A stretch of 64,000 bases of DNA, taken from Rhizobium sp. ZPR4 (lineage in GTDB: Bacteria; Pseudomonadota; Alphaproteobacteria; Rhizobiales; Rhizobiaceae). Shown piece by piece: positions 28,943 through 37,214 of the stretch (positions within the stretch are counted from its first letter, which is position 1; the number at the start of each line of letters is the position of its first letter). The stretch spans positions 1,302,001 to 1,366,000 of the forward strand of contig NZ_CP157968.1 in assembly GCF_040215725.1 (NCBI RefSeq), in the 5' to 3' direction. The notes beneath the pieces are model-generated. The model was not told the origin of the DNA. It saw only the letters and a list, made by a program, of their open reading frames with translations, and searched no databases. The position numbers and the translations under genes are program-made.

Positions 28943-29440
28943 TCACCTCTCCACAGAAACCGATGTTCAAGCTGTGCCCCTCTTCTTCGTATTGTTTTCC
29001 ATCAATGCCGCTCAAGTGCTGGAGCCCATATACCAGCAATGCTCAACAGAGTGGCGGAATTTATATATTCCCTAAAAATTGAGGAAGAAAATCGCAACAG
29101 GATGTGTTCGTCAAGCGTCTATAAGCCACGCGCAAGTTTCCTTGTGCAATTTCCCCACGTTGGGAAGTGAAAATCGAAAATGTGCAGATGCCAATATAGC
29201 CATGATGGCGACAGAGATATTGGTGGGGTGATCCCGGGTACGCTTGCTCTGGAAAAGATGCGTCGGTCAAGTTGGGGCGCAAGACGCGTTTGATCGGGGC
29301 ATCCGCAAGTCCATCCGCTCATATCGATTATCGAAGCCATGCCTCCGCCTCAACGCGGCCGGGCCTGGCATCGATTGTGTTCAAGTCGCGTAAGCATAAG
29401 CCATCTGAGTTCCTCTCAACGCTCGTATCTGGAGGCCCCA
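28943..29440. other. 498-bp intergenic region, no gene seen
   Basis: Divergent promoter region between TetR and EF-hand genes. Visible structure: TGCTGG-N10-CCAGCA (29017-29038), a candidate regulator site; an A/T-rich stretch near 29055-29075 that could hold a promoter; a small hairpin GCGCAAG/CTTGTGC near 29130. I recognised no RNA gene. Confidence 0.4.
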
Positions 29441-30274
29441 ATGACGAGCATCTACTCGATCTCATCGAGCAATTACTATCAATACCAGACCTCGCGCTCG
29501 ACAGCGTCGACGGCTGATGATTCCATCGCATCCCTGCTGTCTGACAGCTCCTCCGGCAATTCGTCGGGCAGCTCTTCCGGCACGAGCTCCTCTTCGTCTT
29601 CGGACGATCAGTCTCAGATCGCTTCGGCAGAACAGCTCGTCGCGCAGCTGATGAACATGATTCTCAATATGCAGGCCGGCACCGGCAGCGATAGCTCGAC
29701 ATCGGATTCCGACAGCAACTCCACCAGTTCGACGTCAAGCACTCAGCAGGCTTCCGCAACCGGTACCCAGGATAGCAGCCAAAGCGATATGATCAGCGCC
29801 ATGGACACCAATGGCGACGGCAATGTCAGCGAGGCGGAATTCGTGGCCGCGCGCCCGTCGGACGTCAGCGAAACTCAGGCGCAGCAATTGTTCCAGAGCT
29901 TCGACACCAGCAATACCGGCTCTCTCACCGAAGCGCAGCTTGCGAAAGCCATGCAGGCGGGCCAGCAGCAACCCCCACCACCGCCGGGTGGCCAGATGAG
30001 CGACGATGACCTCTCTGCCGCGTTTTCCTCCATGGATACGAACGGCGACGGCAGCGTCAGCGAATCCGAATTCGTGGCTGCCCGTCCTTCCGACGTAAGC
30101 GAAGATCAGGCAACGTCGCTGTTCAAGAGCCTCGACACGTCTGGTTCCGGGTCGTTGACGCAGACCCAGTTCGAACAGGCCATGAAGGCACAGCAATCGC
30201 AGATGCCGGATTTCGGAAGCTTCTACTCGAACAATGAACAGGATCAGACGACGAGCGATCTGCTGACGCTCTGA
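29441..30274 (+). CDS. Ser-rich EF-hand calcium-binding protein
   Basis: 277 aa from the ATG at 29441 (GGAGG just upstream). Residues 1-110 are low complexity, mostly Ser/Thr/Gly/Asp/Gln. Then come two EF-hand pairs: canonical loops D122-TNGDGNVSEAEF and D199-TNGDGSVSESEF, each followed by a degenerate partner (DTSNTGSLTEAQL from 155; DTSGSGSLTQTQF from 232). Both canonical loops continue VAARPSDVSE, so the pair is an internal duplication. A P-rich linker (QQQPPPPPGG) separates them. No signal peptide; secretion through another route is possible but unproven. Function unknown, probably calcium sensing or buffering. Confidence 0.85.
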   Translation: MTSIYSISSSNYYQYQTSRSTASTADDSIASLLSDSSSGNSSGSSSGTSSSSSSDDQSQIASAEQLVAQLMNMILNMQAGTGSDSSTSDSDSNSTSSTSSTQQASATGTQDSSQSDMISAMDTNGDGNVSEAEFVAARPSDVSETQAQQLFQSFDTSNTGSLTEAQLAKAMQAGQQQPPPPPGGQMSDDDLSAAFSSMDTNGDGSVSESEFVAARPSDVSEDQATSLFKSLDTSGSGSLTQTQFEQAMKAQQSQMPDFGSFYSNNEQDQTTSDLLTL

Positions 30275-30636
30275 TCGAGCTTGAGCTTTCGCATTTCACC
30301 ATGCGAAGTGCCGGCAAGCCCGGGTAGGGGAGGTTCAAACTCCCGCCTCCGGGTGAGCCGGCTCTTCTGTTTTTGCCTGATATTTTTAGCTGATAGATGG
30401 CCTTTGGGCTCGAAAAGAAAATTCGAAAACCCTCGACATGAAAGCGACGGAATTCGGCAAGTGCAGCGTTCAATCCCTGTGAGCCTGTGTTTGATGTCGA
30501 AGGATGATACGCTGACCGAGATGCTGCGATCTGAATGGCGCCGCTTGCCGGAGTTGGCGGCGAGGCGGGATCTGCCGGCCAAAAGGTCAAGGCCCGCATG
30601 TCATGCCGGTATCGCAGGAAACTGGAGCGGTAGCGA
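30275..30636. other. 362-bp intergenic region before the ECF sigma gene
   Basis: Holds a small hairpin TTCGCAT/ATGCGAA (about 30292-30307), the multi-segment hairpin at 30310-30374, and about 260 bp that should contain the sigma-factor promoter. I see no convincing GGAAC-N16/17-CGTT ECF promoter. No gene seen. Confidence 0.5.
30310..30374 (+). terminator. Multi-segment hairpin with U-tract after the EF-hand gene
   Basis: Three stacked complementary segments: GCCGGC (310-315) with GCCGGC (357-362), CCCGG (319-323) with CCGGG (349-353), and GGGAG (328-332) with CTCCC (340-344) round a 7-nt loop; then CTTCTGTTTTT. The T-run ends the stem on the plus strand only. Probably the terminator of the EF-hand gene, but more elaborate than usual. 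Confidence 0.6.
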
Positions 30637-31215
30637 TTGTCGATGAAGTGGGATCGCGTGCCCAAGAGTGGCGACCCGGATGAGGACCTGCTCGGTCGTA
30701 TCGCTGCGGGCGATGTTCCAGCGATGCGCATGATGATAACACGGCAGTTGCCGCGCATCGTTGCCGTGGCGACCCGCATGCTTGGCGATGCCGCCGAGGC
30801 CGAGGATGTGGCGCAGGAGACGTTCCTGCGCGTCTGGCGGAATGCCGGCGGCTGGCGCCAGGGCAATGCCCGCTTCAGTACCTGGGTGCATCGCGTGGCG
30901 ACCAACCTTTGTTATGATCGCCTGCGGCGTCGCAAAGACGTTCTTGCCGAGCATCCACCCGATATCGAGTATGAAGGGCCGGCGCCGGATGCGGGTTTGA
31001 TGAGCGAGGACGATCCGTCCAAGCGCGTGGAGCGGGCCATGCAGATGATCGCGCCCAGGCAGCGTGAGGCGATCATTCTGGTTTACTATCAGGCGCTGTC
31101 GAATGCCGAGGCAGCTGAGGTCATGGATGTCAGCGTCGACGCACTGGAAAGCCTGCTTGCGCGTGGAAGGCGCTCCTTGCAGGTGCTTTTGTTGAAGGAA
31201 CAGGGCGATGGTTGA
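30637..31215 (+). CDS. ECF-type RNA polymerase sigma factor
   Basis: 192 aa. Region 2: DLLGRIAAGDVPAMRMMITRQLPRIVAVATRMLGDAAEAEDVAQETFLRVWRNAGGWRQGNARFSTWVHRVATNLCYDRLRRRK. Region 4: AMQMIAPRQREAIILVYYQALSNAEAAEVMDVSVDALESLLARGRRSLQVLL. Regions 1.1 and 3 are absent, as in ECF sigmas. The 3' end overlaps the next gene by 8 bp, and the product downstream is a single-pass membrane protein, the usual sigma/anti-sigma layout. I chose the TTG at 30637 with GGAG 9 nt upstream; the ATG at 30643 (GGAG 15 nt away) is the alternative. Confidence 0.9.
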   Translation: MSMKWDRVPKSGDPDEDLLGRIAAGDVPAMRMMITRQLPRIVAVATRMLGDAAEAEDVAQETFLRVWRNAGGWRQGNARFSTWVHRVATNLCYDRLRRRKDVLAEHPPDIEYEGPAPDAGLMSEDDPSKRVERAMQMIAPRQREAIILVYYQALSNAEAAEVMDVSVDALESLLARGRRSLQVLLLKEQGDG

Positions 31216-31660
31216 GAATATCGCGGGTCCGATGAATGCCGAACGGTTTGAGGCGCTGACCGCGGCCTATGGCGGCGATATCGGCCGATGGCCGCAGGCG
31301 GAGCGCGCGGCCGCACGGGATTTTGCCAGGAGCCACGCCGCCACCGAAATGCTGGTACGCGCGGCCGATCTCGACGCATTGCTCGACACCTACGTCGTGA
31401 AGCCTCGCCACGCTGGCCTGGAAGAGCGAATCCTCGCAAAGCTCGTTCGCCGCCTGACGATACGAAACTGGTTCCGCTTCGGCTCTGCCGGCATCGGCCT
31501 CGTGGGGGTCGGCATAGCCGGCGCGCTTGCCGGCAGCATTGCCATCGCCATCTTGGCCCCGAGCTTGACGTCCGATACCTCAGTCGTCTCCGACGGAACC
31601 ACGACCATGTTCGGCGATATCGGGCCGGACGCGGGTATAGCGCAGCAGGACAGCCAATGA
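31208..31660 (+). CDS. Single-pass membrane protein, probable anti-sigma factor
   Basis: 150 aa. A cytoplasmic N-terminal ~90 residues (NAERFEALTAAYGGDIGRWPQAERAAARDFARSH) precede a membrane helix at about 93-116 (GSAGIGLVGVGIAGALAGSIAIAILAP) and a short periplasmic tail. The gene overlaps the sigma gene and its stop overlaps the next start (ATGA), so all three are translated as a unit. The layout is that of an ECF anti-sigma, but there is no zinc-binding HxxxCxxC motif, so it is not of the ZAS type. The role is inferred from position and topology. Confidence 0.65.
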   Translation: MVENIAGPMNAERFEALTAAYGGDIGRWPQAERAAARDFARSHAATEMLVRAADLDALLDTYVVKPRHAGLEERILAKLVRRLTIRNWFRFGSAGIGLVGVGIAGALAGSIAIAILAPSLTSDTSVVSDGTTTMFGDIGPDAGIAQQDSQ

Positions 31661-32106
31661 CGGATCGCAGCTTTCGAATAGTGGTCATTTCTCTTTTGGT
31701 GCTGAACACCTTCCTGATCGGGGCATTGGCCGGCGGCGGGCTGACCTGGATACGCAAGACGCAGGCGCGGGCCGGAATGATGCCGCTAGCCGGCGAGCAA
31801 TTGCCTTCGGCGCAGAAGAAGGCTTTGCGCGCGGCGCTCAATGAGGCACGCAAGGACGAACGTCAGATCATTCTCGAGGCACAGCAGGCCAAGGTCGACG
31901 CCGCCTCCATTCTTGGGCAGCCGACGCTGGACAAAGAGGCACTCTCGGCGGCGCTGGCAAGGGCGCGCGACGCCGATATCGCCTTGAGGGCGAAGCTGGA
32001 GCAGCGTGCGGTCGATTTCGCAGCAGGGCTCTCCTATGACGAGCGCCGGGCACTTGCCGGAAGCCTGGTCCGCCGTGTCGTCCCCAAGGCAGCCGCCACA
32101 AAATGA
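31657..32106 (+). CDS. Periplasmic metal-sensor-like protein (Metal_resist/CnrX type)
   Basis: 149 aa from an ATG overlapping the previous stop. An N-terminal membrane anchor (RIVVISLLVLNTFLIGALAGGGLTWI) is followed by an all-helical periplasmic domain: LPSAQKKALRAALNEARKDERQIILEAQQAKVDAASILGQPTLDKEALSAALARARDADIALRAKLEQRAVDFAAGLSYDERRALAGSLV. This resembles the four-helix hooks of the Metal_resist/CnrX/Spy-like families that sense periplasmic stress or metal next to an ECF sigma and anti-sigma (as in CnrYXH). Few His, Met or Cys are seen, so metal binding is doubtful. It may instead sense misfolding or another signal. Confidence 0.65.
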   Translation: MTDRSFRIVVISLLVLNTFLIGALAGGGLTWIRKTQARAGMMPLAGEQLPSAQKKALRAALNEARKDERQIILEAQQAKVDAASILGQPTLDKEALSAALARARDADIALRAKLEQRAVDFAAGLSYDERRALAGSLVRRVVPKAAATK

Positions 32107-32181
32107 TCATAGTTGCCGAGCGACGGATCGAAACCAGGCCTGCGTTAAAGGAGCATGTTTGAATCAGGAGTTGCCAAGGCC

Positions 32182-33723
32182 ATGGCTGAGCAGTCCAATG
32201 ATGTTTATGCCGCGCTCGCTCTTTCCCGCTTTGGGCTAGGGGCAGACCATAACGGCACCACGTCGATCGCAGCCGATCCGCGCGGTGCGCTGCTGGAAGA
32301 AATAACCGAGCGCTTCGTCCCGGTTCCGGTCGGGCCTCAGCTACAATCGACAGCCGATCTTCTCGTTTCTCTCTACGCATTCCAGGAACAGCGCAAGGAA
32401 GCCAGACAGCAGGCTTCGGCCGCTGTCGCCGCCGTGCCGCAGGACAAGCAGATGCAAGGCCCGCAACAGCCGCAGAAGCCGCCGGTACAGCCTTCCGGCG
32501 CCATGGCAGGGCAACCGAGCAGCCAGGCAATGGCCACTCAGCCGAACAACCAAGCCATGGCGGCTGTCATCGGCAAAGCAGTCGAGAAGCTGGAAAAGCC
32601 CGCAATGCCTTACCTTCCACAGCAAATCCTGCTGGCGGAAGTGGATGCCCGCTTCAACGGCACCATCCGGCAGCCATTGATCGGCTTTGGCGAGCGTCTT
32701 GCTATGTTCTGGGCAAATCATTTCGCGGTCGCCGTCTCGAAGAGCGAGGAAGTTCATATCGTTGCCGGCGCCTTCGAGCGCGAAGCGATCCGGCCGCACG
32801 TCTTTGGGCGTTTCGCCGATATGCTGCTTGCTGTCGAGACCCATCCGGCCATGCTCGGCTATCTCGACAACCAGCAATCGATCGGGCCGAACTCCAAGGC
32901 TAACGCCAACAAGAAGCGTGGTCTGAACGAGAATCTTGCCCGCGAGACGTTGGAGCTCCACACGCTCGGTGTCAACGGCGGCTACACGCAGGCCGACGTG
33001 ACGACGCTTGCCAAGATCATCACGGGCTGGACGGTGGCACGCGCCGAGGGCAAGCTTGGGACACCCGGCACCTTCGTCTTCAACGCCGGCGCCCACGAGC
33101 CCGGCGACCAGACGTTGCTCGGTCTCACCTATGCCGACAATGGTGTGGGGCAGGGGCGTGAAGCGCTGCGCGATCTCGCCCGCCATCCGGCGACGGCGCA
33201 GCATATCGCCACCAAGCTTGTCCGGCATTTCGTTGCCGACACGCCGCCGCCGGGACTCGTGCAGGCCGTCGCTGCGACCTTCAGCAAGACCGACGGTGAT
33301 CTTTCGGCCGTCTATCGGGCGCTCATCGGCTCCGAAGATGCATGGAACCCGACACTTTCGAAGGTGCGTTCACCGCTGGAATTCATGACCGCGCTTCTGC
33401 GGGCAAGCGGCGAGACGCCGAAGCCGAATGTCATTCTCGGCGCTTTGACCGCCATGGGTCAGCCCTTCTGGGCGCCGGCGGGTCCCAATGGCTTTGCCGA
33501 TACCGTCGATGTATGGGCCTCCAGCGAGAGCCTCAGCATGCGCATGGATGTCGCCAATATGATCGCCAATGCGGTGCCGCCCCAGATCGATCCGCGCCGC
33601 TTCGTTTCAGACAGCCTGGGGCCGCTTCTCTCGAAGGAAACGCTGCAGGCGGTATCGCGCGCGGAGACCCGCAATCAAGGCCTGACGATCGCTTATCTTT
33701 CCCCCGAATTTCAAAGGCGCTGA
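32182..33723 (+). CDS. DUF1800-family protein
   Basis: 513 aa from the ATG at 32182 (AGGAG 11 nt upstream); the ATG at 32155 has an AAGGAG too close to use. The family core is plain: ALALSRFGLGAD near the start, ERLAMFWANHFAV, NENLARETLELHTLGVNGGYTQADVTTLAKIITGWTVA, HEPGDQTLLG, HIATKLVRHFVAD. It has an inserted low-complexity Gln/Pro/Met/Ala stretch of about 60 residues (ASAAVAAVPQ...NNQAMAAV). No signal peptide is visible, though the partner protein downstream has one. DUF1800 and DUF1501 genes are nearly always adjacent and have no known biochemical activity. Confidence 0.85.
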   Translation: MAEQSNDVYAALALSRFGLGADHNGTTSIAADPRGALLEEITERFVPVPVGPQLQSTADLLVSLYAFQEQRKEARQQASAAVAAVPQDKQMQGPQQPQKPPVQPSGAMAGQPSSQAMATQPNNQAMAAVIGKAVEKLEKPAMPYLPQQILLAEVDARFNGTIRQPLIGFGERLAMFWANHFAVAVSKSEEVHIVAGAFEREAIRPHVFGRFADMLLAVETHPAMLGYLDNQQSIGPNSKANANKKRGLNENLARETLELHTLGVNGGYTQADVTTLAKIITGWTVARAEGKLGTPGTFVFNAGAHEPGDQTLLGLTYADNGVGQGREALRDLARHPATAQHIATKLVRHFVADTPPPGLVQAVAATFSKTDGDLSAVYRALIGSEDAWNPTLSKVRSPLEFMTALLRASGETPKPNVILGALTAMGQPFWAPAGPNGFADTVDVWASSESLSMRMDVANMIANAVPPQIDPRRFVSDSLGPLLSKETLQAVSRAETRNQGLTIAYLSPEFQRR

Positions 33724-33725
33724 CC

Positions 33726-34946
33726 ATGACCTGCGAACTCATGACCCCCACCCGTCGTGCCGTGCTTGGTGCTTCAGGCGCCTTGTTTGCCTGGGCTTTC
33801 ATCCCACGCTTTGCCCATGCCGCCGGCGGACGCGACCCGCGTTTCATCACGATCATCCTGCGTGGTGCGCTCGATGGCCTGACCGCTGTTCCGCCGGTCG
33901 GCGACCCCGATTATCAGGCGCTGCGGCAGTCGATCGCGATGACGACGAGCGGCCCGGAGGCGGCTCTTCCGCTCGACAGTTTCTTCGCGCTGCATCCGTC
34001 GATGCCGAATTTCAACCGGCTCTATCGAGCCGGGCAGGCAGCAGTCGTGCATGCCAGCGCGACACCCTATCGCGACCGGTCGCATTTCGACGGCCAGGAC
34101 GTGCTCGAATCGGGCTATGAAATGCCTGGTCGCGTTGAATCCGGCTGGCTGAACCGGATGCTGGAGGGCCTGCCGAAGGGCGACAAGGTTTCTCCTGGCG
34201 CATCGGAGATTCGTGGACTGTCCGTCGGTGCCAACGCACCGCTCGTCATTCGCGGCAAGGCGCCGGTGCTCGGCTGGTCGCCGTCCAATCTGCAGCCGGT
34301 CAGTGACGATCTGCCGCCGCGTCTGATGGATCTTTACAATCACACCGACCCGCTATTTGCAAAGATCCTCGCCGAAGGCATTTCGACCGGCAAGATCGCC
34401 GCTGGTCTTGATGTCAAGGCAAGAGGCGGCCCCGGCGACCCCACCGGCATGGAACAGATGGCGAGAGGTGCCGCCCGGCTGTTGGCGCAGGACGACGGCC
34501 CCCGCGTCGCGGCATTGGCCTTCGAAGGATGGGATACCCATGCCGGCGAGGTGGACCGGCTGAACAAGCTTCTTGTCGGGCTCGATAATTCCTTTGCGGC
34601 GTTCCAGCAGGAACTTGGCCCAGCCTGGAAGGATACCGCCATCTTCGTTGCGACCGAATTCGGCCGTACCGCACAGGTCAATGGCACGCAGGGCACCGAT
34701 CATGGCACTGGCACCGCCGCCTTCCTCGCAGGCGGCGCGATCAAGGGCGGTCGGGTGATTGCCGATTGGCCTGGTCTCAAGCAGGCGCAGCTGCGCGATG
34801 GCCGCGATCTTGCCGCCACCACGGATCTGCGCGCTGTCGTCAAGGGGATCGCGGTCGATCTGTTGGGGGCCTCGCCGGCTGTCTTGACGCGGGATGTCTT
34901 TCCCGGATCCGACCATGTCCTGCCGATGAAAGGGCTGATCGTCTGA
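33726..34946 (+). CDS. DUF1501-family protein with Tat-type signal
   Basis: 406 aa. N-terminus TPTRRAVLGASGALFAWAFIPRFAHAAGG has the twin-arginine, hydrophobic core and AxA cleavage site of a Tat substrate. The mature part shows the alkaline-phosphatase/sulfatase-like fold: FITIILRGALDGLTAVPPVGDPDY, SRHFDGQDVLESG-like (RSHFDGQDVLESGYE), FEGWDTHAGEV, FVATEFGRTAQVNGTQGTDHGTGTAAFLAGGAIKGG. The Asp/His residues in those motifs suggest a metal-dependent hydrolase. It follows the DUF1800 gene by 2 bp. Enzymatic substrate unknown. Confidence 0.85.
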   Translation: MTCELMTPTRRAVLGASGALFAWAFIPRFAHAAGGRDPRFITIILRGALDGLTAVPPVGDPDYQALRQSIAMTTSGPEAALPLDSFFALHPSMPNFNRLYRAGQAAVVHASATPYRDRSHFDGQDVLESGYEMPGRVESGWLNRMLEGLPKGDKVSPGASEIRGLSVGANAPLVIRGKAPVLGWSPSNLQPVSDDLPPRLMDLYNHTDPLFAKILAEGISTGKIAAGLDVKARGGPGDPTGMEQMARGAARLLAQDDGPRVAALAFEGWDTHAGEVDRLNKLLVGLDNSFAAFQQELGPAWKDTAIFVATEFGRTAQVNGTQGTDHGTGTAAFLAGGAIKGGRVIADWPGLKQAQLRDGRDLAATTDLRAVVKGIAVDLLGASPAVLTRDVFPGSDHVLPMKGLIV

Positions 34947-34956
34947 TCGGTGCACC

Positions 34957-34980
34957 AGCGGCCCGGTGTTAAGGGCCGCT
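34957..34980 (+). terminator. Hairpin after the DUF1501 gene
   Basis: AGCGGCCC and GGGCCGCT form a perfect 8-bp stem with an 8-nt loop 10 bp after the stop. No U-tract follows, so it may act with Rho or only protect the 3' end. Confidence 0.45.
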
Positions 34981-35129
34981 GCCTTCAAATAGAGATTGCC
35001 GGCCAACGAAGTTGGCGCATAGATCGGGCACTGCGCGGTGCGGCCCGTTGCATGAATGCGAGCGACCGCTTTGGGCTGGCAAGCGATCTATGTCCTGGCC
35101 AAACACGCCAAATCTGGAAGCCGGCGAAA

Positions 35130-36311
35130 TCAGGTGAGAGCTGCATGCGGCGGGAGGACGCCGCTACGCCTCTCGCGCGCTGCCGAGAGGATGGCGACCA
35201 CGCAGGCCAAGGCAAGTGCGCCTGCGCCAAGTACGGGCAAACTGCGATAGCCATATCCGCTCTCGAGTAGGGCGGCACCGACGCTTGCTGCAATCGCAAT
35301 GCCGATATTGAAGCCTGACGGGATAAGCGAGGAAGCCAGGCTTGGCGCATCGGCGGTCCACATCAGGATGCGAGCCTGGATAGGAGTGCCGATGGCGAAA
35401 TTTAAGGCACCCCAAACGAAGATCGTCAGGCTCATCGGCAAGGGATAGGGGCTCACCAGGTAAAGGGCGACAAGTACGGCGGCCTGAACGGCGAGCATGA
35501 CAATCAGCGACGGCATCAGCTTCCAGTCCGACAGCCGGCCACCAATGAAAACGCCCAGTGTTGCCCCGACGCCATTGAGCAGAAGCACCCAGGGAATAAG
35601 CATGGCATCGAGGCCCGTCACTTCGCGCAGGAGCGGTGTTATGTAGGTAAACGGCACCATCTGGCCGATCATCAGGGCGAGCATCATGATGAGTGAAGTC
35701 CAGACCTGCTGGCGGCCGAGAACGCGCACTTCACGGCCCAAATGGCTGGCTTGCTGAGGTTCTGCTTTCGTTGGCGGGATCAAGGCCCATATCGCGACCA
35801 ATGCGAGAATGCCGACCAAGGTCATTGCCCAAAAAGTCGTACGCCATCCCCAAAGTCCACCGATTGCCGCACCGACCGGGACGCCGATGATATTAGACAC
35901 CGTCAAACCTGCAAGGATGACGGAGACGGCGCGTCCTCGAAATGCCTGCGGGACGAGACCGACCGCAACCACCATGGCAATGCCGAAATAGGCGCCATGA
36001 GCGATGGCGGTTGCGACGCGAAAGAGGAGCATGGTGGCGAAGTCAGGTGCGAGCGCGCAGGCGATCTGCCCCAGGCAAAAGGCTATCGTAAGGGCGAGCA
36101 GAATGGTACGGCGCGAAACCTGCCGTGTCGCCATGGTGAGGAAAGGTCCGCCGAGCGCAATTCCCAACGCATAGCCGGAAACCAGATAGCCGGCAAAAGG
36201 GATCGAGACGCCTAAGCCCTCAGCGACATCTGGAAGAATGCCGGCGATGACAAATTCGGTCGTGCCGAAAGCGAACGCAGCCAGAAACAGGGCGAAGAGG
36301 GGTAAGGGCAC
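35130..36311 (-). CDS. MFS transporter (DHA1/AraJ-like)
   Basis: 393 aa with twelve hydrophobic segments and a short loop between halves (HLGREVRVLGRQQ). The start FALFLAAFAFGTTEFVIAGILPDVAEGLGVSIPFAGYLVSGYALGIALGGP is characteristic of the DHA1 drug/sugar-efflux branch (AraJ, YdhP, CmlA-like). Likely a proton-coupled exporter of small hydrophobic molecules or sugars in the inner membrane; substrate unknown. An 8-bp-arm dyad lies just before its start. Confidence 0.88.
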   Translation of the reverse strand: MPLPLFALFLAAFAFGTTEFVIAGILPDVAEGLGVSIPFAGYLVSGYALGIALGGPFLTMATRQVSRRTILLALTIAFCLGQIACALAPDFATMLLFRVATAIAHGAYFGIAMVVAVGLVPQAFRGRAVSVILAGLTVSNIIGVPVGAAIGGLWGWRTTFWAMTLVGILALVAIWALIPPTKAEPQQASHLGREVRVLGRQQVWTSLIMMLALMIGQMVPFTYITPLLREVTGLDAMLIPWVLLLNGVGATLGVFIGGRLSDWKLMPSLIVMLAVQAAVLVALYLVSPYPLPMSLTIFVWGALNFAIGTPIQARILMWTADAPSLASSLIPSGFNIGIAIAASVGAALLESGYGYRSLPVLGAGALALACVVAILSAARERRSGVLPPHAALT

Positions 36312-36322
36312 GTCCAGCTCCG

Positions 36323-36350
36323 ATATAAAGGAATAAGGATTTCTTTATAT
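36323..36350. promoter_or_regulatory. Dyad ATATAAAG-N12-CTTTATAT before the MFS gene
   Basis: Perfect 8-bp arms separated by 12 bp, ending 12 bp upstream of the MFS start codon on the minus strand. It covers the probable core promoter, so a repressor bound there should block transcription. No divergent regulator of obvious match lies next to it except the GntR gene. Confidence 0.55.
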
Positions 36351-36500
36351 TGCCATGAAGGGGACATCAAGTGCGAGTTGTCGCCGGCAATACTCTCCAC
36401 ACAAAGCCGGCTCTTTCGAATGGTTTTGAGCCAGGCGGACATGCACCATTTCTTGGACCGATCCTTGACAAGCGAAGAATGTTTGTGAAGTTTGGCTGTC

Positions 36501-37214
36501 ATGAGTGAGGTGGCTGATTGGTTATCTTATACAAGTCCGATCAGTCGGAAAAACGCTGCCGAGGCAGTGTTTGAGGATATTCGTTCGGCAATCACATCGG
36601 GACGGTTGGCGGTCGGGACACGGCTGCCCGCCGAGTCGCAGCTTGCGACGCGTTATGGTGTCAGCCGCCCGATCATTCGTGAGGCGCTCCGTTCGCTTCA
36701 GACACTCGGTCTCACCCAGACGCGCACCGGCAGCGGCACATATGTCGTGACCTCGACGTCAGGTCCGGAGCTCCGTTACGGCGGTTATTCAGCCCGCGAC
36801 CTGATAGAGGCGCGTCCATTCATCGAGGTTCCGGCCGCTGGCTGGGCGGCGTTGCGGCGCACGGAGCAGCAGCTGACGCGTCTGCTAGAACTCTGCGATG
36901 AGATGGATCGGGAAGAAGATCCTTTGAAGTGGGTGAACCTGGACTCGGAATTCCATTCGACGATCGCGCAATCCTCGGGAAATGCCGTGTTTGCCAAGAT
37001 CGTCGCCGATGCCCGTGATGCGCTGATGCGGCAATCGGAGCTGGTCAATATGATGGCGCAGCGCCGCGTTGCCTCGAATGTCGAGCACCGCCGCATCGTC
37101 GAGGCGATTGCGGCGGGATCGGAAGAGGAGGCCATCGCGGCGATGGAAGCCCATCTCGGTCAGGTCAAGCAGGTTGTGACGACCATCATCGGCGAGGGTC
37201 AGCCGCATCATTGA
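36501..37214 (+). CDS. FadR-type GntR regulator, probable asparagine/aspartate operon repressor
   Basis: 237 aa from the ATG at 36501; a TTG at 36492 is also in frame. HTH: AAEAVFEDIRSAITSGRLAVGTRLPAESQLATRYGVSRPIIREALRSLQTLGLTQTRTGSGTYV, then an FCD effector domain (LIEARPFIEVPAAGWAALRRTEQQ, NLDSEFHSTIAQSSGN, EHRRIVEAIAAGSEEEAIAAMEAHL). FadR-type proteins bind GT-N3-AC sites, which are found upstream of the aspartase and permease genes. Its 3' end overlaps the convergent aspartase gene by 29 bp. The R. etli asparagine operon has a GntR gene, ansR, of this kind. Confidence 0.85.
   Translation: MSEVADWLSYTSPISRKNAAEAVFEDIRSAITSGRLAVGTRLPAESQLATRYGVSRPIIREALRSLQTLGLTQTRTGSGTYVVTSTSGPELRYGGYSARDLIEARPFIEVPAAGWAALRRTEQQLTRLLELCDEMDREEDPLKWVNLDSEFHSTIAQSSGNAVFAKIVADARDALMRQSELVNMMAQRRVASNVEHRRIVEAIAAGSEEEAIAAMEAHLGQVKQVVTTIIGEGQPHH

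Noticed and set aside
30327..30345. Sequence resembling a tRNA T-arm (GGGAGGTTCAAACTCCC)
   Set aside because: Loop register is wrong for a T-loop and the flanks pair with each other in a single hairpin, not a cloverleaf.
30441..30500. Possible ECF promoter (GGAATT ... CGTT) before the sigma gene
   Set aside because: Spacer about 13 bp, well short of the usual 16-17, and the -35 is not GGAAC.
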